Positions 35,495-44,565 are shown, counted from the stretch's first letter. The stretch: DNA of 64,000 bases from Streptomyces sp. NBC_01304 (GCF_035975855.1 NZ_CP109055.1:7254001-7318000), one strand, 5' to 3'. Numbers and translations: made by a program. Notes: a model not told the origin generated them from the sequence alone.

Positions 35495-36862
35495 GTGAGT
35501 GGCGTCCAGGTCCAGGGGGCCGCGGTCGAGGTCGTGCGGCGCAAGGCCGGGCCGGCCTTTGTGCTGCTTGGGGTCGTGCAGGTCACGCTGATATTCACGC
35601 TTGCCGCCATCGCCGTGCCGCTGCCGCACATCGGGCGGGAATTCGGGCTCGTGCGGGCCGAGCTGGTGTTGCTCAGTGCTGCCTATGGGCTGACCTTCGC
35701 GGGGCTGTTGCTGTTCGGGGGGCGGCTTGCCGATCGGTTCGGGGGGCGGCGGGTGCTGACGGTGGGGCTCGTCGGGTTTGCGGCCGCCTCCGTGCTCGTG
35801 CCGCTGGCGCCGTCGTATCCGGCGCTGCTCGGGGCGCGCTTCGCGCAGGGTGCGGGGGCCGCCCTCGTGGCGCCCGCCGCCATGGCCGTGCTGCGGTCCG
35901 TCTTCCCCGAGCCGGCCGCGTACGGCAGGGCGATGGCGACCTGGGGCGGGCTCTCCATGCTCGGGGCGACCGCGGGGAATCTGCTCGCCGGGGTCATCTC
36001 CGCGGTGACGTCCTGGCGCCTGGCCTTCGCCGTGCCGCTCGTGGTGGCCGTCGGGGCGCTGCTACTCGCGCCCCGGCTGCTGCCCGACGCACCCCCTGCC
36101 GAGCAGAAGCCGGGCCTCGATCCGGCGGGGGCCGGGCTCGCCACCGGTGGCGTCGTCCTCGCGAGCTACGGGCTCGTGCTCTCGGATGCGTACGGCTGGA
36201 CTGCGTACGAGGTGCTCCTGCCCCTGCTCGCCGGCATCGGCCTGCTCCTCGGGTTTCTGGCCGTCGAGCGGCGGGTCGTCGCGCCGCTGCTGCCGCCGCG
36301 CTTCCTGCTGAACCGCAGGCGGGGCCTCGGGCTCGTCGCGATCGCGCTGACCGCGGCGGGTACCTCGACGACCTTTGTGCTCTTCTCGCTGCATCTGCAG
36401 GAGGGCAGGGGCTGGTCGCCGCTGGAGACCTCCGCCGCCTTCGTGCCCTTTGCCGCCGCGCTGATCCTCTCGGGACGCCTGGCCGGACCGCTCATCGGGC
36501 GGTACGGGGCGGGGCGGGTCGCCGGTGGCGGGCTGCTCGTCGGGGCGGCCGGGCTCGGGCTGCTCGCGCTCGCCGGGTTCACTCCGTCACTGCCGTACGT
36601 CACCGGGCTGCTGCCCGGCCTGCTCCTGCTGCCCGCCGGGGCCGCCGCCTCCTTCGCGGGGGCCGCCGTGCTCGCCACGGACGGGGTGCCGCCCGGGGAG
36701 GCGGGCCTGGCCGGGGGCGTGCTCAACACGGCCATGGAGCTCGGGGCGACCGTCGTGTTCGCCCTCGTGCTCGCCGTGGGCGGGGACGGGCCCTCGCTGG
36801 CCGCCGCGGCCGCCGGGTTCGCGCTGCTTGCTCTTCTGAACTACCGCTCAGTGCATTGCTGA
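35495..36862 (+). CDS. MFS exporter, DHA2-like
   Basis: A 455-residue transporter with about fourteen TM helices; motif A is LFGGRLADRFGGRRVLTVG and motif C-like is GLSMLGATAGNLLAGVISAVTSWR. Probably a drug or metabolite exporter repressed by the TetR protein encoded just upstream. GTG 35495 has AGAGGGG upstream. Confidence 0.9.
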   Translation: MSGVQVQGAAVEVVRRKAGPAFVLLGVVQVTLIFTLAAIAVPLPHIGREFGLVRAELVLLSAAYGLTFAGLLLFGGRLADRFGGRRVLTVGLVGFAAASVLVPLAPSYPALLGARFAQGAGAALVAPAAMAVLRSVFPEPAAYGRAMATWGGLSMLGATAGNLLAGVISAVTSWRLAFAVPLVVAVGALLLAPRLLPDAPPAEQKPGLDPAGAGLATGGVVLASYGLVLSDAYGWTAYEVLLPLLAGIGLLLGFLAVERRVVAPLLPPRFLLNRRRGLGLVAIALTAAGTSTTFVLFSLHLQEGRGWSPLETSAAFVPFAAALILSGRLAGPLIGRYGAGRVAGGGLLVGAAGLGLLALAGFTPSLPYVTGLLPGLLLLPAGAAASFAGAAVLATDGVPPGEAGLAGGVLNTAMELGATVVFALVLAVGGDGPSLAAAAAGFALLALLNYRSVHC

Positions 36863-36976
36863 TGCGTGGGCACCATGCCCCAATCTCCACCGCAACCATC
36901 AATTGAGAAACCACGACGGCGAGAACCCGGTCCGCGAGAGCGGCGGCGGTTTAGCCGCAAAGAGGAGAGGCTCATC

Positions 36977-37747
36977 ATGTCCCGCACCGCTCGCTTCACC
37001 GCCAAGACCGCCCTCGTCACCGGCGCCGGCTCCGGGCTCGGGCGTGCCATCGCGCTCGCCCTTGCCGCCGAAGGGGCCAACGTCGTCGTCGCAGGGCGCG
37101 GTGAAGGTCCGTTGAAGGAGACCGTCGCGCTCATCGAGGAGCAGGGCGGCACCGGGTACGCCCACGCCGCCGATGTCAGCCGCTCCGAAGACGTGAAGGC
37201 GCTCGTCCGAGCCGCCGTCGAGCGGTTCGGGTCGCTCGACGTCGCCGTCAACAACGCCGGGGTCTTCCGTGGCGCCGGGCCCATCGCCGACGTCGCCGAG
37301 GACGACTGGCAGACGCTGCTCGACATCAACGTCACCGGCGTCCTGCTGTCCCTGCAGGCCGAAGTCGCCCAGATGCGCGGGCAGGAGGGCGGCGGCGCGA
37401 TCGTCAACATCTCCTCCAACCTGGGCCCGCACACCCGCATCCCGGGCACCACCGCCTACGGCGTCTCCAAGGCCGCCGTCTCCGCGCTCACCCGGGGCGC
37501 CGCCCTCGACCACATCGGCGACGGCGTGCGCATCAACGCCGTGAGCCCCGGCGCCTCCGCCACCACCATGTCGCTGCTGCCCGGCGAGAGCGAAGCGGAG
37601 CGTGCGGTGCGGATGAAGGAGCAGTCGCCGCTCGGCCGGGTCTCGTCGGCCGAGGAAGTGGCGGCCGCGGTGCTGTACCTGGCCTCCGAGGACGCCGCTT
37701 CCGTGGTCGGCACCGACCTGGTGATCGACGGTGGCGCGGCCGCGTAA
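36977..37747 (+). CDS. Short-chain dehydrogenase/reductase (classical SDR)
   Basis: A 256-residue NAD(P)-dependent oxidoreductase. It has the cofactor motif TGAGSGLG, NNAGVF, catalytic Ser in NISSNLG, YxxxK as YGVSKAA, and the C-terminal SDR segment GTDLVIDGGAAA. An Arg after the first beta-strand loop (AGRGEG) suggests NADPH preference. ATG 36977 has AGAGGAGAGG upstream. Substrate unknown. Confidence 0.92.
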   Translation: MSRTARFTAKTALVTGAGSGLGRAIALALAAEGANVVVAGRGEGPLKETVALIEEQGGTGYAHAADVSRSEDVKALVRAAVERFGSLDVAVNNAGVFRGAGPIADVAEDDWQTLLDINVTGVLLSLQAEVAQMRGQEGGGAIVNISSNLGPHTRIPGTTAYGVSKAAVSALTRGAALDHIGDGVRINAVSPGASATTMSLLPGESEAERAVRMKEQSPLGRVSSAEEVAAAVLYLASEDAASVVGTDLVIDGGAAA

Positions 37748-37863
37748 AGGCCTTGTGTGCGCCCTGTTGCGGGGCTCTTGGACCGGTGCCGTGGGCGCTT
37801 TCCGGCCGTACGCTGACGTACTAACGCTGGAGTAACAACCACGTCTTCCGGAAGGACCCCGCC

Positions 37864-38793
37864 ATGACGGGCTGGAACGCGAGCGACATCCCCGACCAGA
37901 GCGGCCGCACCGCGGTGGTCACCGGCGCCAACAGCGGCATCGGCCTTGTCACGGCACGCGAACTGGCCCGTCGGGGCGCCCGGGTGATCCTCGCCTGCCG
38001 CAGCGAGGCCCGCGGCAAGGAAGCGGAGTCGCGGATCCTCGGTGAAGTCCCGGACGCGCAGGTCGAGTTCAGGGTGCTCGACCTCGGCGACCTGACGGCC
38101 GTACGGGACTTCGCGGCCGGGTACGCGCACGAGGGCCTCGACCTGCTGATCAACAACGCGGGCGTCATGGCGCTGCCCTACGCCAGGACGGCGGACGGCT
38201 TCGAGACGCAGTTCGGGGTCAACCACCTCGGGCACTTCGCGCTCACCGGGCTGCTGCTGCCCAAGCTGCTCGCGACGGCGGGGGCGCGGGTGGTGAGTGT
38301 GTCGAGCGGATTCCACGCGCTGTCGAACATCGACATCGGCGACCTCAACAGCGAGCGGAAATACCGGCGTTGGATCGCCTACGGCCGCTCCAAGACCGCG
38401 AACCTGCTGTTCATCCACGAACTGGCGCGCCGGCTCGGGACGGTGGGCTCCGATGTCGTGGCGGCCGCCGCGCACCCCGGTTATGCGAGCACCAATCTGC
38501 AGACGGCGGGCGCCAAGATCGAGGGCAGCAGGCTGAAGGAGCGCGCCGCCGAGCTCGGCAACAGGATCTTCGCCCAGTCCGCCGAGGCGGGCGCCCTGCC
38601 CACGCTGTACGCCGCCACCGCGCCCGGGGTGCGTCCCGACTCCTTCACGGGGCCGAAGCTCCAGGGCTGGCGAGGGGCGCCGACGAAGTCGTGGCGGGCC
38701 GCGTGGACGTTGAACGATGTGGCGGGGGAGCGGCTTTGGGTGGCTTCGGAGCAGCTCACGGGGGTGACGTACGAGGGCCTGAAGGTCTCGTAG
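37864..38793 (+). CDS. Short-chain dehydrogenase, retinol-dehydrogenase-like
   Basis: A 309-residue SDR of the extended-N-terminus type often annotated as oxidoreductase. Motifs are TGANSGIG, CRSEARG after beta-2 (NADP type), NNAGVMALPYARTADGFETQFGVNHLGHFALT, SVSSGF, and YGRSKTANLLF as the YxxxK site. GGAAGGACCCC precedes ATG 37864. It follows another SDR by 116 bp, so they may be independent. Confidence 0.92.
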   Translation: MTGWNASDIPDQSGRTAVVTGANSGIGLVTARELARRGARVILACRSEARGKEAESRILGEVPDAQVEFRVLDLGDLTAVRDFAAGYAHEGLDLLINNAGVMALPYARTADGFETQFGVNHLGHFALTGLLLPKLLATAGARVVSVSSGFHALSNIDIGDLNSERKYRRWIAYGRSKTANLLFIHELARRLGTVGSDVVAAAAHPGYASTNLQTAGAKIEGSRLKERAAELGNRIFAQSAEAGALPTLYAATAPGVRPDSFTGPKLQGWRGAPTKSWRAAWTLNDVAGERLWVASEQLTGVTYEGLKVS

Positions 38794-38802
38794 AGCTGAG
38801 GG

Positions 38803-38840
38803 GAGCGCCCCGAAGGGGCGCGGGGAACTGCGCGCCCGGC
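38803..38840. repeat. Single copy of the GCGGGGAACTGCGC element with hairpin
   Basis: A hairpin (GCGCCCCgaaGGGGCGC) is followed by GGGGAACTGCGCGCC. The reverse complement of the GGGGCGCGGGGAACTGCGC part is the core of the 28-bp unit repeated five times at 59023-59162. It lies just after the SDR stop and may act as terminator for convergent genes. Confidence 0.75.
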
Positions 38841-38892
38841 CACGACGCACCCGCGGGTACGCACTTACCCGCACTCGCCTCCCCGCGGAGCG

Positions 38893-39348
38893 CTACGCGG
38901 CTCGCAGCTCCACCGCAGCCAGCGGGACGAACCCGGGGCCGTCACCGGAGGTGTCCGCCTCGCCGCCGTTGAGGCGCTTGAGCATGGCGATCGACATGCG
39001 CTCGCCGGTGGCCTTCGCGCGGTCCGCGTTCGGGCCCCGGTGCAGGCCGTCGACGGTGGCCTGCCACAGCTGGTTCCAGCGGCCGAAGTGTTCGGCGGTC
39101 AGGGGGACCGCGGAGTGCAGGGCCGCGTGCGGGGTGAAGGCGTTGCGGCGGTACTCCGCGGAGCGGAACAGCGCGCTCTCCCAGAAGTCCGTGATGCGGG
39201 GCATGTGGACCTCCAGGTCGGTGCCCGCGATCTCGGTGAAGAACGGGCCGATCCGGGAGTCCTTGAAGGCCGTCGTGTAGAAGCGGCGCAGGAGCGTGTC
39301 GAGGTCGGCGCGGGTTTCGATGTCGCGGGGGGCGCGCGAGGATTCCAT
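38893..39348 (-). CDS. Truncated haemoglobin, group III-like
   Basis: A 151-residue 2-over-2 globin. Group III traits are FYTTAFKDSRIGPFFTEI in helices A-B, PRITDFWESALF, and the proximal His in PLTAEHFGRWNQLW. Such proteins bind O2 or NO and are linked with nitric-oxide detoxification; its place beside the nitrite reductase genes fits that, since nitrite reduction can leak NO. Its own promoter is not obvious; it is 96 bp after nirD on the same strand and may be read through. Confidence 0.88.
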   Translation of the reverse strand: MESSRAPRDIETRADLDTLLRRFYTTAFKDSRIGPFFTEIAGTDLEVHMPRITDFWESALFRSAEYRRNAFTPHAALHSAVPLTAEHFGRWNQLWQATVDGLHRGPNADRAKATGERMSIAMLKRLNGGEADTSGDGPGFVPLAAVELRAA

Positions 39349-39444
39349 GACTCCACGGTGCGCCCGGGCGGGCGGGCCTTTTAGGGGCGAAGGTCACCGG
39401 GCCCCGGGACACAAGGCCCGGCCAGCCCAGGGCCCGGCCCGCGC

Positions 39445-39801
39445 TCAGCCGATTCGTACCTCGTACGCCTCCACCGTGACCTCCTCGTCGTCCAGGCACC
39501 GCCCCGTCTCCAGGTCGAAGCGCTGCTTGAGCAGGGGGGATGCCACGAACGCCCGGCCCTCGGCCGAGCCGAGCAGGCCTCGGGAGAGGACTGCGGCGCC
39601 CGTGAAGGGGTCGCGGTTGCCGATCGCGTACGTGCGGCCCGCGCGGTCCCGGAACAGGGCCGCCTGGCGGCCGTCGGGCAGCAGGACCGCGATCCCGCGG
39701 CCGGGCGTGAGCAGCGTCGCGTCGCAGGCCTCGAACCAGTCGTCGGACAGGCGGAGTTGGAGCTTCAGCGAGGTGGAGGTTGATTCCGGGGCGATCGTCA
39801 T
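39445..39801 (-). CDS. nirD: Nitrite reductase small subunit NirD
   Basis: A 118-residue Rieske-fold protein that accompanies NirB. Segments IAVLLPDGRQAALFRDRAGRTYAIGNRDPFTGAAVLSRGLLGS and FVASPLLKQRFDLETGRCLDD are typical of NirD; like other NirD proteins it lacks the Rieske Cys/His cluster ligands. ATG 39801 overlaps the nirB stop (ATGA). Confidence 0.93.
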   Translation of the reverse strand: MTIAPESTSTSLKLQLRLSDDWFEACDATLLTPGRGIAVLLPDGRQAALFRDRAGRTYAIGNRDPFTGAAVLSRGLLGSAEGRAFVASPLLKQRFDLETGRCLDDEEVTVEAYEVRIG

Positions 39802-42353
39802 CGGGCGGAGCTTCCTTCCAGGGGGCGCGGAGCGTCGAGGGTGAGGAGGGGCAGGTCCGGCTTGATCTGGTCGCGCTCCGGGACGAACTGGACGGTCGGG
39901 TCCGGTACGTCGGGTGCGTTGACGAACGACACGAAGCGGGCCAGGCGCTCCGGGTCGTTGATCGTCTCGGCCCACTCGTCGCGGTAGTGCGCGACGTGCG
40001 CGGCCATCAGCGCCTCCAGCTCGGCGCAGATCCCGAGCGAGTCGTGCACGACGACGTCCCGTACGTGCTCCAGGCCGCCCTCGATCCGGTCCAGCCAGGG
40101 TGCGGTGCGCTCCAGGCGGTCGGCCGTACGGATGTAGAACATCAGGAAGCGGTCGATGAGACGGATCAGCTCGGCGTCGGAGAGGTCCTTCGCGAGCAGG
40201 TCGGCGTGGCGCGGGTTGGCGCCGCCGTTGCCGCCGACGTACAGGTTCCAGCCGTTGGCCGTGGCGATCACCCCGAAGTCCTTGGACTGGGCCTCCGCGC
40301 ACTCGCGCTGGCAGCCCGAGACCGCCGACTTCAGCTTGTGCGGGGCCCGAAGTCCCCGGTAGCGCAGTTCCAGGTCGATCGCCATGCGCACCGAGTCCTG
40401 CACCCCGTACCGGCACCAGGTCTGCCCGACGCACGACTTCACGGTGCGCAGTGCCTTGCCGTACGCGTGCCCCGACTCGAAGCCCGCGTCCACCAACCTT
40501 GTCCAGATCAGCGGCAGTTGCTCGACCCGGGCGCCGAAGAGGTCGATGCGCTGGCCGCCGGTGATCTTCGTGTAGAGGTTGAAGTCCCGGGCCACCTCGC
40601 CGATGACGATCAGCTTCTCCGGGGTGATCTCGCCGCCCGGGATGCGCGGCACGATCGAGTACGAGCCGTTCTTCTGGATGTTCGCCAGGAAGTGGTCGTT
40701 GGTGTCCTGCAGGGCGGCCTGCTCGCCGTCGAGGATGTGGCCGTGGCCCGGGATGCTCGCCAGGATCGACGCCACGGTCGGCTTGCAGACCTCGCAGCCG
40801 TCCCCGCCGCGCGCGCCCTCGCGGCCGTGTTTGTCGAGGAGTTCGGCGTGTGTCGTCAGGCGCAGCGTACGGACGATCTCGTACAGCTCACTGCGCGTGA
40901 ACGGGAAGCAGCCGCACAGCCCCTTGTCGCCGGACTGCGGAAGCAGCTGCCCGATCACCTTCACACAACTGCCGCAGCCCGTACCGGCCTTGGTGCACTT
41001 CTTGACCTCGGGCAGGGTGGCGCAGGCGGCGATCGCCTTCTTCGTGACGTTGTGGCAGGAGCAGATCACCGCGTCGTCCGGCAGGGAGGACGGGCCCAGC
41101 TGGACGGGTGCGCCCGCGCCGGCCGGCAGGACCAGCTGCTCGGGGGAGATGGGCGGGACGCTGCCGGTGAGCGGACGCAGCATGCCGTACGCGTCCGCGT
41201 CGCCGACCAGGATGCCGCCGAGCAGGACGCCGTCCGGGGCGACCACGAGCTTCTTGTACGTTCCCGAGCGCGAGTCGGAGTAGACGACGTCGAGGCAGCC
41301 CTCCGCCGTGCCGTGCGCGTCGCCGAACGAGGCGACGTCCACGCCGAGCAGCTTCAGCTTGGTCGACAAGTCGGCGCCGGTGAAGGCGTGTTGGTCGTCG
41401 TCGATCGTGGCCGCCGCGGTCAGCGCCATCTCGTAGCCCGGCGCGACCAGGCCGTACACCCGGCCGTCCGCGGCCTGCGCGCACTCGCCGATCGCGTACA
41501 CGTCGGGGTCGCTGGTACGGCACTGCTCGTCCACGGTGATGCCGCCGCGCTCACCCACCAGGAGCCCGCAGTCACGCGCGAGCGCGTCCCGGGGACGTAC
41601 GCCCGCGGAGAAGACGACGAGGTCGGTGGCGATGTCCGAACCGTCGGACAGCCTCATGCCGGTGACGGTGTCGGTGCCATCGGAGTCGCTGGTGAGGATC
41701 TCCTGCGTGCCGGTGCCCGTGTGCACGGTCAGGCCCATGTCGGTGATGGTGCGAAGCAGGGCCGCGCCGCCGCCCTCGTCGACCTGGACCGGCATCAGGC
41801 GGGGCGCGAACTCCACGATGTGCGTGTCGAGTCCGAGCCCCTGCAGCGCGCCCGCCGCCTCCAGGCCGAGCAGACCGCCGCCCACCACGGCGCCGGTCCG
41901 CGCGCCCGCCGCGTACGCCTCGATCGCCAGAAGATCCTCGATCGTCCGGTAGACGAAGCAGCCCTCGGCGTCCTTGCCGGGCACCGGCGGCACGAAGGGG
42001 TACGAGCCGGTGGCGAGCACGAGCGTGTCGTACGTGACGGTCAGGCCCGAGCGCGCGGTGACGGTCTTCGTCGCCCGGTCGATGTGCTCGGCGGGGTCGC
42101 CCAGGTGCAGCTCGATGCCGTGCTTCGCCATGAAGTCCGGCTCTGTCATGGAGAGTTCGTCCGGGGTGCGGCCCTCGAAGTACGAGGTGAGGCGGACCCG
42201 GTCGTAGGCGGCGCGCGGCTCCTCGCAGAGGACGACCACGCGGCTGCGCCCGGTGATGCCACGCTCGGCCAGGGCCTCGAGGAAGCGCTGGCCGACCATG
42301 CCGTGGCCGATGAGCAGGATCGTCGGCGGGGTCGTGTTGCTTACGGGGGTCAT
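39798..42353 (-). CDS. nirB: Assimilatory nitrite reductase large subunit NirB
   Basis: An 851-residue NAD(P)H-dependent enzyme reducing nitrite to ammonium. Domains in order: FAD/NAD(P)H oxidoreductase (GHGMVGQRF and GGGLLGLEAAGAL), a BFD-like [2Fe-2S] domain with CSCHNVTK and GTGCGSC, a second Cys segment GCEVCKP, then the sirohaem/[4Fe-4S] catalytic half with SCVGQTWCRYG and SGCQRECAEAQ. All expected cluster cysteines are present. It overlaps nirD and the upstream FAD oxidoreductase gene by 4 bp each, forming one translationally coupled operon behind a GlnR-box-like site. Confidence 0.96.
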   Translation of the reverse strand: MTPVSNTTPPTILLIGHGMVGQRFLEALAERGITGRSRVVVLCEEPRAAYDRVRLTSYFEGRTPDELSMTEPDFMAKHGIELHLGDPAEHIDRATKTVTARSGLTVTYDTLVLATGSYPFVPPVPGKDAEGCFVYRTIEDLLAIEAYAAGARTGAVVGGGLLGLEAAGALQGLGLDTHIVEFAPRLMPVQVDEGGGAALLRTITDMGLTVHTGTGTQEILTSDSDGTDTVTGMRLSDGSDIATDLVVFSAGVRPRDALARDCGLLVGERGGITVDEQCRTSDPDVYAIGECAQAADGRVYGLVAPGYEMALTAAATIDDDQHAFTGADLSTKLKLLGVDVASFGDAHGTAEGCLDVVYSDSRSGTYKKLVVAPDGVLLGGILVGDADAYGMLRPLTGSVPPISPEQLVLPAGAGAPVQLGPSSLPDDAVICSCHNVTKKAIAACATLPEVKKCTKAGTGCGSCVKVIGQLLPQSGDKGLCGCFPFTRSELYEIVRTLRLTTHAELLDKHGREGARGGDGCEVCKPTVASILASIPGHGHILDGEQAALQDTNDHFLANIQKNGSYSIVPRIPGGEITPEKLIVIGEVARDFNLYTKITGGQRIDLFGARVEQLPLIWTRLVDAGFESGHAYGKALRTVKSCVGQTWCRYGVQDSVRMAIDLELRYRGLRAPHKLKSAVSGCQRECAEAQSKDFGVIATANGWNLYVGGNGGANPRHADLLAKDLSDAELIRLIDRFLMFYIRTADRLERTAPWLDRIEGGLEHVRDVVVHDSLGICAELEALMAAHVAHYRDEWAETINDPERLARFVSFVNAPDVPDPTVQFVPERDQIKPDLPLLTLDAPRPLEGSSAR

Positions 42354-43558
42354 GCGGGGCCTCCGTCGTTGGTGAGCAGGTGGAGCAGGGGGGCCTGCGG
42401 GAGTTCTTCGTCGGCCTCCCAGGCGCGGGCGAGCGCGCCGACAGTGGCGAGCTCGCCGAGCAGCACCCCGCCGACCAGGCGGTCCTCGCGGACGACGACC
42501 TTCCGGTAGGTGCCGCGGGTGGCATCGGCCAGGCGGACCACGTCGTCGCCGGGCAGTGGGTCAGGGTCGCCGAAGGTGGCGAGGTCGAGCGGGCCCGTGC
42601 CGTTCAGGGTGAGGCGGGTGAGGGTGCGGGTGCCGGTGTACCTCTGCTTGCTCTCCGGCTGGGTGAGCAACTCGGCGAGGGTGGCGGCCTGTTCGAGGGC
42701 CGGTGTCGCGAGGCCGTAGGTGCGGCCCGCGTGTTCCGCGCAGTCGCCGATGGCGTGGACGTACGGGTCCGAGGTGCGCAGCTCGTCGTCGACGACGATG
42801 CCGCGCCGGACGTCGAGGCCCGCCTCCTGGGCGAGGGTGATGCGGGGGCGTACCCCGCAGGCGATGACGACGACGTCGGCGCCTAGGGAGTAGCCGTCGG
42901 CCAGCTCCACGCGGCGGACCCTGTCGTCAGTGGTGCCGAGGCCGCGGACGCGGCACTCCGTGTGCACCTCGACGCCGAGCGCGGTGAGGTGGCGGCGTAC
43001 CAACGCACTTGCCGTGGGGTCGAGTTGGCGCTCCATGAGGCGTTCGCCCTGCTGGGCGAGGACGACCTGGGCGCCGCGCTGGGCGAGGGCGCGGGCGGCG
43101 GAGACGCCGAGGAGGCCGCCTCCGATGACCACGGCGCGGGTGTCCTTGGCGACGGCCTCGTTGAGGGCGAGGCAGTCGTCCATCGTGCGGAACGCGTGGA
43201 CGCCGTCGGGGAGGCCGGCCCGTGGGGACATGCCGCGCAGCGGGGGCAGGACCGGGTTGGAGCCCGTGGCCAGGACCAGGCGGTCGTACGTGAGCGTGGC
43301 GCCGTCCGCCGTGTGCACCTGCTTGGCCGCCCGGTCGATGCGGGTCGCGCGGGTGTGGTGGATCCGGCCGGGGGAGGGGAGTGCGATCACTTCGGGGGCG
43401 TAGCGGCCTGCGAGGACCTCTGCGAGGAGGACGCGGTTGTACGGGGCGTGGGGTTCCTCGCCGATCAGGGTGACTTCGGCGTGCTCGCTTGCCGCGAGGG
43501 CTCGGGCCAGGGCGGTGCCTGCCGTGCCGGTGCCTATCACCACGATTTGTTGGGCCAT
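42350..43558 (-). CDS. FAD-dependent NAD(P) oxidoreductase of nitrite reductase operon
   Basis: A 402-residue flavoprotein similar to the N-terminal half of NirB, with the FAD motif GTGTAGTALARAL, LATGSNPVLPPL, the NAD motif GGGLLGVSAARAL and the late FAD segment YVHAIGDCAEHAG. It has no sirohaem domain. It is first in the operon and probably supplies electrons to nitrate reductase or NirB, as NasB-type reductases do. ATG 43558 lies 24 bp downstream of the GlnR-box-like site. Confidence 0.9.
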   Translation of the reverse strand: MAQQIVVIGTGTAGTALARALAASEHAEVTLIGEEPHAPYNRVLLAEVLAGRYAPEVIALPSPGRIHHTRATRIDRAAKQVHTADGATLTYDRLVLATGSNPVLPPLRGMSPRAGLPDGVHAFRTMDDCLALNEAVAKDTRAVVIGGGLLGVSAARALAQRGAQVVLAQQGERLMERQLDPTASALVRRHLTALGVEVHTECRVRGLGTTDDRVRRVELADGYSLGADVVVIACGVRPRITLAQEAGLDVRRGIVVDDELRTSDPYVHAIGDCAEHAGRTYGLATPALEQAATLAELLTQPESKQRYTGTRTLTRLTLNGTGPLDLATFGDPDPLPGDDVVRLADATRGTYRKVVVREDRLVGGVLLGELATVGALARAWEADEELPQAPLLHLLTNDGGPA

Positions 43559-43581
43559 GGTGTCGAGAGTGCGGTGGGGGT

Positions 43582-43619
43582 GTTTCCCGAGGGGTTCCCT
43601 TGGGTTTCCCGCGGGGAAC
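43582..43619 (-). promoter_or_regulatory. GlnR box upstream of the nitrite reductase operon
   Basis: On the minus strand the site reads GTTCC-n6-GAAAC-n6-GAACC-n6-GAAAC, with every spacer exactly six bases. This is the two-dimer a-b/a-b architecture of the GlnR box (gTnAC-n6-GaAAC repeated); both b half-sites are perfect and both a half-sites are degenerate. It predicts activation when nitrogen is limiting. Confidence 0.7.
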
Positions 43620-43663
43620 GGTGGGCTCATCGTGGGCGGGGGTGGGGTGTGAGGGGCTTCTTT

Positions 43664-43770
43664 TTCCCCACCCCGCCCCTTCCCGAAAGTCCTGCGGACA
43701 GCGTCGGGGGCTTCGCCCCCGGACCCCCGAATCGGCCTTCGGCCTCTGTCCTCAAACGCCGGACGGGCTG
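43664..43770. repeat. Streptomyces-type dispersed intergenic repeat, full copy
   Basis: It starts with CACCCCGCCCCTTCCCG, contains the hairpins GGGGGCttcGCCCCC and GGCCttcGGCC, and ends CTCAAACGCCGGACGGGCTG. The ends match the shorter copy at 35365-35435. It lies between the divergent nitrite operon and the sensor gene. Confidence 0.8.
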
Positions 43771-43883
43771 CATCGAGGTTCGGTTTACCCCACCCCGGGG
43801 TTCCGTGCCTGCACCATCGTTCGGGAAGGGGCCCGGCGGGACGCTTGAGGGGTCGCGTTCGCCCCTAAGAAGAGGTGGTTCTC

Positions 43884-44495
43884 ATGGCTACGGCAACCCT
43901 CGCAGCTCGTACCCAGCCGGTCTGGCGTCGCATTCTGCGTGCTCCCTTCACGGGTGAGACCTGGCGCCGCGCCGCGTACCTCCTGATCGCCCTCCCCGCC
44001 GCGCTGCTCTGCCTCGTCCTCGCCCTGGTCGGCAGCCCCGCCGCAGGCCGTATCCAGCGTTCCCTGGCCCGGCGCCTGCTCGGTGTCGAGGTGCCGGAAC
44101 CGGATCGTGCGAGCAAGCCGCTGGCCCTCGCGCACGCCGTGCTCACGCTGCCGCTGACCCTGATCGCGACCGTCGTCACGGGCTTCGTCTGGTTCGTCAT
44201 GCTGATCAACCTCGGCTACCCGCTGCGCCCCGACAGCGATCAGCCGGCCGACTACGCCCAGTCCTGGGGCGGCCCCACCCTGGCCGGCGCCTGGGGCGTG
44301 CACATCCTCGGCGGCACCGTGCTCGTCGGGCTCCTGATGCCGTGGATCGTCAAGGGCTTCACCGCGCTGCAGGGCCGACTCGTCCGTGCCTTCCACGGGG
44401 CGGACCGGGCAGGGCTGCGCAGCTCGGCGCTGATCGCCCTCGTCGTGGCCGCCGGGTGCGTGCTGCTCTCGATCCCGATCATCCACCAGTTCTGA
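43884..44495 (+). CDS. Putative-sensor-domain membrane protein
   Basis: A 203-residue protein with about four TM helices arranged as in the putative sensor domain found at the N-terminus of many actinomycete histidine kinases (AAYLLIALPAALLCLVLALVGSPAAGRIQRSLARRLLGVEVPEP). It has no kinase domain. It shares this fold with the next gene, a full kinase, so it may be a detached or duplicated sensor module. ATG 43884 has AGAGGTGG upstream. Its stop lies in the first unit of a 15-bp tandem repeat. Confidence 0.82.
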   Translation: MATATLAARTQPVWRRILRAPFTGETWRRAAYLLIALPAALLCLVLALVGSPAAGRIQRSLARRLLGVEVPEPDRASKPLALAHAVLTLPLTLIATVVTGFVWFVMLINLGYPLRPDSDQPADYAQSWGGPTLAGAWGVHILGGTVLVGLLMPWIVKGFTALQGRLVRAFHGADRAGLRSSALIALVVAAGCVLLSIPIIHQF

Positions 44496-44565
44496 GTCCA
44501 CCAGTTCTGAGTCCACGGGCTCTGAGTCCACGGGCTCTGAGTCCACCGGCTCTGAGCCCACCGGC
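44491..44565. repeat. Five 15-bp tandem repeats carrying a stop codon
   Basis: Five units of TCTGAGTCCACNNGN type start at 44491, 44506, 44521, 44536 and 44551. The TGA in the first is the stop of the sensor gene; because the unit is five codons long, each copy repeats that stop in the same frame. A partial copy (CCACCAGT) precedes them inside the gene. Confidence 0.9.

Noticed and set aside
39780-42509. 909-residue plus-strand frame opposite nirB
   Set aside because: Antisense of the nitrite reductase gene, whose cluster motifs are unmistakable on the minus strand.
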